Below, piece after piece: positions 55,619 to 64,000 of a stretch of DNA of 64,000 bases (positions within the stretch are counted from its first letter, which is position 1; each line of letters starts with the position of its first letter). Origin of the DNA: Ctena decussata (lineage: Eukaryota; Mollusca; Bivalvia; Lucinida; Lucinidae); contig OZ022500.1 in the NCBI GenBank assembly GCA_963989385.1, positions 118,151,842 through 118,215,841 on the forward strand, read 5' to 3'. Position numbers and translations under genes: made by a program. The notes beneath the pieces are model-generated. The model was not told the origin of the DNA. It did no database searches and saw only the letters and a list, made by a program, of their open reading frames with translations.

Positions 55619-55840
55619 CTTATTCTGACAACAATAGCCAAATAAACAGTGATAGACCCATATCAGAGCAGTGTGACCAGGGTGTGCACTGACTGACAGT
55701 CAGCAATCAGCTGTAAAAACATCCAGAGACCAACACATTATCTTATCCAACTAAAATATGGAACAGTCCATCTCAGTAATCGTAAGCTGTCAGAATACAA
55801 CTATTATGGTAGAACAACTGGGACAAGGCATGACATACAG

Positions 55841-56000
55841 TCAACTCTCGATATCTTGAACACTGATATCTCAACGCACCCTCTTATATCGATATATAGT
55901 TTGGACACATTGCCCATTTTTCGTTACATTTCAACTCCTAAACTATCGGTACCTCTAAGCAAATTTTCTAAATTTATTCTGAGATATCAGTAGTTTGGGA
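55841..56000. mobile_element. Pogo/Tigger-like MITE, degenerate
   Basis: ACAGTCAACTCTCGATATCT at the left, then ATCTCAACG and TTCTGAGATATCAGTAGTTT. No clear right end. Related to 5754-6010. Confidence 0.6.
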
Positions 56001-56459
56001 TGGACTATGACTTTGAATATAGTAAACTGTATCTCCCTTGTCAAAGCTTACTGGATTAACATGAAGATTACCAAAAGGTCATAATCTTCAGCACAGACAA
56101 TTTCAGATATCCTTTTAGGATTTAAAATCTTTGTATTCCATATCTTACTCCTGTGCAACTCCTACACATCTTATGTAAAACCTAGCTCATTTAAGCAAAG
56201 GAAATGTATGTAGTTATGGCTGAAAATTGTAACATTTGAGATCCCAAGATCTTCATAAAGTTACTGATTGTGAATTAATTCTATAGCTATGCAATGTAGT
56301 TTATTTTTCCTAAATAAACTAGAAAATGTGTTTATGAAACACTATGCCCCCAACTGTATCCTTGCCTCTAAGGAAGGTTCATCCCATAATGTTTAGGTCA
56401 GAAAGGGGTTTTAATCCATTCATCTACATCTTAGCCTGTAACTGTATGTTCCTATATCT

Positions 56460-56791
56460 TATGGTTCTTGACTGTAACGGTACCTTTGTACCATAGGCTT
56501 AAAATGCACTAAGTCAAAAAAGGGGCATAACTCAGTAAACAAGAGCTGTCGCCCGACAGCATAGCTCGCCTGAATTGGTGCTTGCCCATCACATAGCCGC
56601 TATGGTGGTGTGGACTGTTATGCATAAAACTTCAGGCAAGCATGTACAAAATTAAAACACATTTATAAACAAAAGCTATCTCAGAAATAAGTCTTAAAAT
56701 AAAATTAAAATAAAAAAAAAAAATCAAAAAAAAATCCAAGTCCATGAGCTTGAGGTAAAAAAAACTGAGGTGTGTGTGTGTGTGGGTGTGT

Positions 56792-56822
<31 letters not shown>

Positions 56823-58597
56823 TTGGCTAAGCTGTACCATCAACCATTATCTAACATCAGTCCAAGTATTAGTATCAACTGAGTCCATCATCGTGGCACT
56901 GTGAAATTATGTCTTCATAAATATAAAACTTTAACCAAAATCTTTAAGACAAAATTCTAAGTCGATGACCTTGACTTCAAGGTCATCCAGTGGGGTAAGT
57001 ATAAGGTGTTTTGTAAAAACTCAAAAAAGTGTCTAACATCATTTCAAGTATTAACTAAATCTCTGCAAAGCATTATGAATCAGTATGCAATTACAAAACT
57101 TTAATAAAGACCAAAATTTCCTAAGTCCCTGACCTTGACATCAAGGTCACTGAGCGGGGTTGGGGTAGTATTCTGTAGCTCTAGCTACAGGGCAAATATA
57201 AAAAGAATTCATCAATGGGTTCAGGAGATATGTGTCTTTAAAAGACTTTAACCAAAACATCCAATCAATAAAAAGACAATTTTCTAAGTCCATGACCTTG
57301 ACATCAAGGTCACTGAAGGGGGTGGGGGTAGTACCTTCAAAAACTTTAGACCAATATCTAACTTCAGTGCAAGTATCAAAGGAATCCATCCATGGGTTAA
57401 GGAGATATTGGGCTTTATAAAACTTTAACCAAAACATCCAGTCCAAAAAAACTCCCAATTTTCTAAGTCCATGACCTTGACATCAAGGTCACTGAGTGGA
57501 GTGGGGGTGGTACCCTGATAAACTTTGGACCAATATCTAACTACAGTGCAAGTATCAAAAGAATCCATCCATGGGTTAAGGAGATATAGGTCTTTAAAAA
57601 ACTTTAACCAAAACATCCAATTCGAACGCGGACGCGGACGCTGACGCTGACGCAGACGCGGACGCGGACGCCGACGCCGTGGTGACAACAATAGCTCTTC
57701 CTGAACTTTCGTTCAGGCGAGCTAAAAATTCACCAATGTACTTCAAAAGTTAATCAGGTCATCTACACCTTAGGCAATGTCTTCCTGCAAAAAAACATGA
57801 TCCTAGCATCAGGGGTTCTTGAGATATTTTGTTCACAAGGTTCCATATGCTTACAATGCCTAAGCCGAAAAGGGGCATAACTCGGTCAAAAATTCACCAA
57901 TGTTTCTCAAAAGTTAATCAGGTCATCTACATCTTAGGCAATATCTTTCTGCAAAAAAAAACACAATCCTAGCACCAGGGGTTCTTGAGATATTTTGTTC
58001 ACAAGGTTCTATAGGCTTATAATGCACTAAGTCGAAAAAGGGGCATAACTCGGTCAAAAATTCACCAATGTTTTTCAAAAGTTTATCAGTTCATCTACAC
58101 CTTAAGCAGTGTTATCCTACAAAAAATCATGATCATAGCATCAGGGGTTCTGGAGATATTTTGTTCACAAGGTTCCATAGGCTTACAATGCACTAAGTCG
58201 AAAAAGGGGCATAACTCGGTCAAAAATTCACGAATTTTCTTCAAAAGTTAATCAGTTCATCTACACCATGGGCAATGTTATCCTGCGAAAAATCATGATC
58301 CTAGCATCAGGGGTTCTTGAGATATTTTGTTCACAAGGTTCCATAGACTAAGTCCAAAAAGGGGCATAACTCTGAAAATACCTGACCGACGGGAAAAAGA
58401 AAAAATACGGGTCCACTTATTTTTCATGTACATGCCACATAAAAAATTTCAAGATCTTAGCATAAGCCGTTCCTACGTTTCCTAGCTGCCAAAAAGCGTT
58501 ACGGACAGACGGACGGACAGACGGACGGACGGACAGACGGACGGACAGGCCCAAACCAATATGCCCCCTCAACTTCTCCGAAGTTGGGGGCATAAAA
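56460..58597 (-). mobile_element. Tandem-core element (GGGGGCAT ends) interrupted by another
   Basis: Core units of about 150-165 bp share AAAAAGGGGCATAACTCGGT, AAAAATTCACCAATGTT, GTTAATCAGGTCATCTACAC and GGGGTTCTTGAGATATTTTG (units near 57890, 58035, 58200 and 58355, plus the split one). The right end is a (GGAC/GGAC-AGAC)n microsatellite then ATGCCCCCTCAACTTC, hairpin CAACTTCTCCGAAGTTG, GGGGGCATAAAA. The left end is uncertain (possibly from about 56343). Orientation is set so that the microsatellite is near the 5' end, as in the element at 37923. Confidence 0.8.
56539..57724 (-). mobile_element. Tandem-core element copy 2, nested in the element above
   Basis: Reverse-orientation copy of 26341-27521: AAACAAGAGCTGTCGCCCGA at one end and CCTGAACTTTCGTTCAGGCG then AGCTAAAAA at the other. 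About four core units, a GT/G microsatellite at 56768-56822 and the GACGCG-rich run at 57625-57670 are all present. It interrupts a core unit of the host element between CATAACTCAGT and AAAAATTCACC. Confidence 0.88.
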
Positions 58598-58702
58598 ATT
58601 ATGGGTCTTTAGTACATAATTTGTTATACATAACTTTTTTTATTCGGTCGGTTTGTGGGCCCTTGTACTAGTTAATTTGAGAGGCACCATCAACAAGAGG
58701 TC

Positions 58703-58925
58703 ACAGGCACTTGGCTATGGCGCAGAGGGCTGCAGATTCAAATCTCCAGAGGGCCACTGACTGAAAAACTCTGTCAACCCAGCAGTAAATGGGTACCTGT
58801 TTCCAATTAGAGAAGGTTAAAGGCAGAGAAAGGGAAGGGATGGGCTCTGTCTGTCAACTGATGTGCCCAAGATAAGGTGCACCTCCAATACCCACTGCCC
58901 CTACAGCCACTTCAGTCTCAGGGTT
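58703..58925 (+). mobile_element. Possible tRNA-derived SINE, second family
   Basis: TGGCGCAGAGGGCTG resembles an A box and AGATTCAAATCTCC a B box. CCCAGCAGTAAATGGGTACC and a long unique body follow. Only one copy in the window and the A/B spacing is short, so the call is tentative. Confidence 0.45.
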
Positions 58926-59065
58926 CTAGATTAACAAGCTATCTGATGATAAATTGCAGAATTTCTTATTTCCATAAAATCGTAATGCTGTCACTTATCA
59001 GAACTGCCTCGGTGAGGCTGCTCTACTAACAGACAACTGCTTTTCATTTTAAAGATAATTAACAT

Positions 59066-59266
59066 ACAGTGCTCAAGATAAGAAGGGGTAACAGGGATAA
59101 CTCAGAGATAATTTTTCTTATTTCTCAATGAAACATACATTGTGACCCCTCATTAGAACTGTCTCGGGGGATGATTCTAATGAGGGGTCACAATGTATGT
59201 ATTAATGGAAAAGAAAGGAAAATTATCCAATAATTATCCCTGTTACCCCTTCTTATCTGAAGACCA
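59066..59266. mobile_element. Foldback MITE (AGATAAGAAGGGGTAACAG variant)
   Basis: GCTCAAGATAAGAAGGGGTA and TACCCCTTCTTATCTGAAGA ends. Inner ACATTGTGACCCCTCATTAG with its mirror around a short centre. A sister of the AGCTCTAGATAAGAGGGAG family; a half copy may lie at 58921-59060. Confidence 0.8.
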
Positions 59267-60375
59267 GATATAACTTATACTCAAATACCTCCCTTGTCTA
59301 CAGCTTTTCCGTTTTCTACTCATTTATTTCTTAGCCCTGTTCTACTGACCATGTTCTACTGAGAGACATGTAGCCCTTTCTCTCAGCCAGGATTCTTACC
59401 ATTTCCAACGCTACATGTCAGAAACAAACTTTTTCCAAATTCTTGTGTACGTCAACTATTTTATGTCTATGATTCCACTGCTTGAGACATGAAGGTTTTA
59501 AGCTTTATCAGTAAAACTACCCTTTATATATTTCAGACAGACACACATATATTATTTTAAGTCTGTCCGCTATCACATTTTTCTCCACTTCCCGATTCCA
59601 TATAGAGTTAACCATGGTTCTTGCGATCAATCTATTTTTCTTTCCATATATATTTCCTAGCCATCTTATCACAATGTCTTAATACATCTGCATTTTTATA
59701 GAGTAATTTACAAGTAAATAAATTACACTCTTCAATAACTCCCGTTGTTAATCTATTTTCACTGTTGAATATATTTTTCGTACAAAGGTGCTTGTTCCTT
59801 GAAAACCAAAGGTCCCTACAACAGAAAATAATATCATTTTAATATTCCATCAGGTTCCTCATCTGACTCCAAATCAGCAGCCCCAGGCTCATGTTAATGG
59901 GCTGATAGCTCCAGTTTTTAAGGAAAATTGGACAAAATTGCAAAGTTAGATGTCTACTTTTCTCAAAAGTGACCCAGAGACACCTATTTTGAAAACGCTT
60001 GTGAGAATAATGACTATTTTCCAGCTAAGGTGAATGGATACACTTTCAAGGGCAGCGACTACCCTTTTCAATTTTGCCTCCCTTCTAAATGTCAACCCAC
60101 CCTCAAAGGAAAGAACTAGAACCCTCTGGAAGGGCTCTATTTCCAAGGGAAGGATGCAGGAAGTTACAAAAGTTTTTCCTATTTATAACATGGAGGTAAA
60201 ATATGATGTTTCTCAAACACCTCCCTCACATTAAATCCTATATGCTGGAATAGAGACTAAAAGAAATCAACCACGGATGGAATGGCAAAAAGTGTAGATC
60301 CTAGTCAAACTACTTCAATGCAATGCAGAGCTACCTGTCCCAATATTTAAACTTTAATGGTAAGAAACCTCTTTA
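59267..60375. other. AT-rich sequence, nothing recognised
   Basis: Expected to include intron or 3' sequence of the TM9SF3-like gene. No exon-like segment seen. Confidence 0.5.
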
Positions 60376-60652
60376 GATTTGGTTGGTTGATTTGATGCTT
60401 AACATCCACGGTAAACAACTAAGGTCATGTCGGGACGGTCAGTTAACCTAACCACACTATTCCTGGGCAGGCTTAGACCTCCTAAGCGGTTAACCAGTAC
60501 TAAGTGCACATACTTTCGCCAGTAACTGACAACTGCCCTTCTTGAATCAGCGGAAGGAGAAACGAAAGTATGTGGCCAGACCGGGATTCAAACCCAGGAC
60601 CTCTGACTTACGAGTCAGGTGCCCTACTGATTGCGCTGCCCGGCCCGGCAAC
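60376..60652 (-). mobile_element. tRNA-derived SINE, full-length copy
   Basis: On the minus strand: GGGCCGGGCAGCGCAATCAG (A-box region), CTGACTCGTAAGTCAGAGG (anticodon arm), GGGTTTGAATCCCGG (B box), then GCAGTTGTCAGTTACTGG, GTTAACCGCTTAGGAGG, GTTAGGTTAACTGACCG and a CAACCAACCAAAT tail. It gives the intact structure against which the split copy at 8099 can be read. Confidence 0.9.
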
Positions 60653-60699
60653 CTCTTTAGAAAAGGATCTTAGAGCTCTTTAGTAAGAGTTATTAGGGC

Positions 60700-60935
60700 T
60701 TCTTTACTAGTACCCCCATATGTGAGGCAGTCACCAAACTTTGGATGTGAGGTACCTTTTTATCATAATTCAATGATAAATTTGGTGTTCTCCACAGAAC
60801 ATACATGTATGCTGTGCCCCCTCATTAATACTGTCTCAGTAAGGAGGTTCTCATGATGGATCACAGGATATTATTTCTGGAGAAGTAAGAAAAAATATCC
60901 TCAAATTACCATAAACCTCACTTTATCCAGAAAAC
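60700..60935. mobile_element. Foldback MITE (AGATAAGAGGGAG group), degenerate
   Basis: ACATGTATGCTGTGCCCCCT, TAATACTGTCTCAGTAAGG and AAAAAATATCCTCAAATTAC match the inner parts of the family in order; the ends are poor. Confidence 0.5.
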
Positions 60936-60974
60936 TGTATTGAGCAGCTCATCAAAACTGTATAAATCACTTAC

Positions 60975-61051
60975 CACACATAATGCCCAATGCTAAACTA
61001 AACAAAGCCATGTAGCCGAAGTAGAAGACAGTTTGAAATAAACCATACATT
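60975..61051 (-). CDS. TM9SF3-like nonaspanin, one internal exon near the C-terminus
   Basis: Minus strand: acceptor ATATTGCAG, then 77 nt, then the strong donor GTAAGT. The first base finishes a split lysine-type codon, and the following 25 codons read [20 protein letters not shown] then LGIMC, with a split glycine. This is the next-to-last membrane segment of the TM9SF (nonaspanin) family, closest to TM9SF3. Those are nine-pass membrane proteins of the Golgi/endosomal system. The final exon, expected to hold the last turn of the membrane domain and the short cytosolic tail, should lie at lower coordinates but I could not find it. Upstream exons should lie beyond 61051, probably beyond the window. 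The gene is convergent with tolloid. Confidence 0.82.
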
Positions 61052-61644
61052 CTGCAATATAGAAAAACAATGCTAAATGTTGTTGTCTATCTTTTGAAGC
61101 ATTATCACGCTAAAATAGTATTTACCATAATCAAGCTATACAATAGGCATATAGTGCACTGTCATGAGTCTCTTTAAATTTTCTTCATACACAGCATTGA
61201 AACTTCATCCTATTAAAAGCACTTCTTTAAAGGCCTTTATATAGCATGGAGATTTTTTTTTATATGCACCCAACATGAAAAATTTGTTCAAGCACATGTG
61301 AGCTTTTTGTGAACTTCTTTAGCAGCACGAGCAATTAATAAAATTTGAAGAGAGACATTTACTATTTTACTATGACAGCAAAATTTCCTACAACCGCCAA
61401 TTGTACCTGAATTTATTTGATTCTTTATAATAGCAAACTCAGTTTTAACAGTAAACTTTCTAAAGAACAAATGCTGTCATTATACAGAAAGACCAGGGCT
61501 CAGCTGTTTTAAAATGTAAGTTAAACAAAGTCATCAGAGACTTGTTGTCATCTAGTATACGTACATATAACATCAAGTGTGTAATTTTCTTTATCAAAAA
61601 AAAATCAGCAAAAAAAATGGCAGTCTATGTGCATACAATAAGTT
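61052..61644. other. Probable intron of the TM9SF3-like gene
   Basis: AT-rich, no repeat family recognised. A short minus-strand stretch near 61460 superficially resembles the family's C-terminal tail but has stops. Confidence 0.5.
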
Positions 61645-63750
61645 AAACAAGAGGCCCAAATGGGCCTGATATCGCTCACCTGGCTTTTGTGCAACGGGAC
61701 CATTCTGATACAAAATGGTTCCAATTCAAGAGATTTTCACATTTTGCAACATTTAGTAACAGAGGCCAACTTGTCTGGTCTTTATATATTCACTTTTGAA
61801 ACACCTCATGCAAGAATCGTTTTGCCACAAATTTCAACAAATTCCATATAGGGGTTACTGAGATATTGTCAGTTTCATGTTTTGTGCTATTTTTAGTAAC
61901 GGCAGATGGCGACCATCTTAGAATGCCAAAATGCAAAAAATTGAAAAGCTTTCATGCAAGGACCATTTTGACACAAAATTGGTCCAGTTCCATTGTAATT
62001 TTCTAATTTTCATATTTTGCTATTTTAAGTAACAAAGGCCAACTTGACAGGTCAATATTTGTTAATTTTTGAAACACATCAAAGCAAGAATCATTTTGCC
62101 ACAAATTTCGTCTCAATCACTTCAGCGGTTAATAAGATGTTGTCATTTTCATGTTTTGTGCTATTTTTAGTAACGGCAAATGGCGGCCATCTTGGAATGC
62201 CAAAATGCAGAAAATTGAAAAAGCTTAATGAAAGGACCATTCTGACAGAAAATTAGTCCAATTTCACTGAGATTTTCTTATTTTCACATTTTTCTATTTT
62301 AGTAACAAAGGCCATTAAAACTTGTCTATATTTAGTTACTTTGAAACATCTCAATGCAAAAATCATTTAGACACAAATTTCGTCAAAATCTATTCAGCGG
62401 TTGCTGAGATATTGTCATTTTCATGTTTTGTGCTATTTTTAGTAACGGCAGATGGTGGCCATCTTGGAATGCCAAATTGCAATTAATCGAAATGGCTTCA
62501 TGTAAGGAACATTCAGACACAAAATTGGTCCAATTCCATTCAAGGGTTCTTGACTAATTGTCATTTTATGTTTGTGCTATTTTTAGTAACAGCAGATGTC
62601 GGCCATCTTGGAAAGCCAAATTGCAATTAATCGAAACGGCTTCATGCAAGGAACATTCTGACACAAAATTGGTCGAATTCCATACAAGGGTTCTTGACTA
62701 ATTGTCATTTTTATGTTTGTGCTATTTTTAGTAACGGCAGATGTCGGCCATCTTGGAAAGCCAAATTGCAATTTATCGAAATGGCTTCATGCAAGGAACA
62801 TTCTGACACAAAATTGGTCGAATTCCATTCAAGGGTTCTTGACTAATTTTCATTTTTATGTTTGTGCTATTTTTAGTAACGGCCCCCATGGTGGCCATCT
62901 TGGATAGTCAACTGGCACAAAATTGAAATAATTCCTTTCAAGGACCATTTCTGACCAAATCTGACCACAATTGATTGAGTTTTCTTATAATACTGACATT
63001 TGAGCAAAATCGGTCTTGTAAATGCTAAGTAGGTCACTGTGACCTAATTCCGGAATAGATTTTTTTCATTTTGACAATTTTTAATCCCAAGGTCCCATTA
63101 ATGTTCCACACAAACTTTCAACCAAATATACCAAATGGTTCTGGAGGAGAAGTTGATTTTGTTGTTTTTGCTATTTTTAGTAACCGTGGCCATCTTGGAT
63201 TCTTGACCTGACCCAATTTTACAATTTTGAAACCCTGCAGTCTGGTCATGCTCCATGTGAAATTTGAGACCCATGGGTGCAGTGGTTTTAGAGAAGAAGT
63301 TGTTTGAAGTTGTTTGAATAAGTCGTTTTTTGACATTGGCATTTGAGCAAAATTACACTTGTAAACAGAAAGTAGGTCACTGTGACAAAACTCCGCTACA
63401 GATTTTTTTCATTTTTACAATTTTGAATACCAACATTTCACTGATGTTCCATGCCAAATTCAGACAAATATACCCAGTGGTTCTGGAGAAGAAGTTTATT
63501 TTGTTGTTTTTGCTATTTTTAGTAACTGTGGCCATCTTGGATTTTCAACCTGACCCAATTTTACAATTCTGAGACCCTGGAGTCAGGTCATGCTCCATGT
63601 GAAATTTGAGAACCATGGGACCAGTAGTTTTACAGAAGAAGATGTTTGAATATTTGTTTTTAGGTGTTGACGGACAAATTCCGTGACGACGCACGACGCA
63701 CGCATTGGTATGACAATAGCTCACTATGGCCCTTCGGGCCAGGTGAGCTA
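61645..63750 (+). mobile_element. Tandem-core element (AGGCCC hairpin ends)
   Basis: Left end AAACAAGAGGCCCAAATGGG with hairpin GGCCCAAATGGGCC, then ATCGCTCACCTGG. Core units carry TGCTATTTTTAGTAACGGC, AGATGGCGGCCATCTTGGAA and AATTGGTCCAATTCCATT-type words, spaced from about 270 bp early to about 140-150 bp later (near 61890, 62165, 62430, 62580, 62733 and 62870), followed by a second, longer duplicated unit (63040-63270 and 63360-63640). Right end AATAGCTCACTATGG, hairpin GGCCCTTCGGGCC, AGGTGAGCTAAAAATG. Confidence 0.87.
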
Positions 63751-64000
63751 AAAATGCAGTAACTTTTTAATTAACAATGTTGTTTGTTTTGAAGAATTAG
63801 GCCCAGGACCACTGAACCTTTTCATTAGGTTAATGTGCTTAAAGATAAGATGATAATCTAGATGCCTTATCCTGCTGATGAGAAGGCTGCCAGTATATCT
63901 CAAACCATCCTTAATGAATAGGTATTGAAGTTCATCAAAACAGTCTTGAGCAAGCATTGTCAAGGGTTGTAGGTTCTGGAGCAGCTTGGTTTGCATTTCT
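63751..64000. other. Window end, nothing recognised
   Basis: No coding or repeat signal seen; an 82-codon minus frame has no recognisable features. Confidence 0.5.

Noticed and set aside
61440..61490. Minus-strand segment resembling a TM9SF C-terminal tail (TAFV, KVY)
   Set aside because: It lies upstream rather than downstream of the exon in the gene's direction and has an in-frame stop.

Overview
Eukaryotic genomic DNA with large introns, GT-AG splice sites and very dense repeats. The repeat content (SINEs, many foldback MITEs, and elements with hairpin ends, ~150-180 bp tandem cores and CCGT microsatellites) points to a bivalve mollusc. A heterodont (venerid-like) clam is my guess, inferred from repeat style only.

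Main gene: a BMP1/tolloid-type procollagen C-proteinase on the + strand, read here as 16 exons from 3106 to the stop at 40510. Its 5' exons (signal peptide, start of the prodomain) lie outside the window or were not found. The exons join in frame with compatible phases and give 957 residues: an unusually charged basic prodomain segment, a furin-type site RVRR, an astacin catalytic domain ([13 protein letters not shown], Met-turn SIMHY, Cys-Cys loop), then CUB1-CUB2-EGF1-CUB3-EGF2-CUB4-CUB5 and a short C-terminal tail. Only about 2.9 kb of some 37 kb is coding.

The second recognisable coding segment is one 77-nt minus-strand exon at 60975-61051. It encodes part of the C-terminal membrane region of a TM9SF3-like nonaspanin. 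That gene converges on the tolloid gene; its preceding exons should lie beyond 64000, and its last exon was not found by eye.

Layout: 1-3105, tandem repeat and MITEs; 3106-40510, tolloid with introns packed with MITEs, a LINE fragment, a SINE split by a TTAA-flanked element, minisatellites and two large tandem-core elements; 40511-60974, intergenic and probably intronic DNA made largely of foldback MITEs, tandem-core elements (one nested in another) and SINEs; 60975-61051, the TM9SF3-like exon; 61645-63750, another large tandem-core element.

The strongest non-genic signals are these. (1) A family of ~67-bp hairpins whose two arms differ from copy to copy in a matched way, carried inside MITEs with different outer ends. 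(2) Helitron-like tandem-core elements that share end logic but carry different terminal hairpins. (3) Transposons inserted within about 20 nt of splice sites, so that branch points should lie in transposon-derived DNA.
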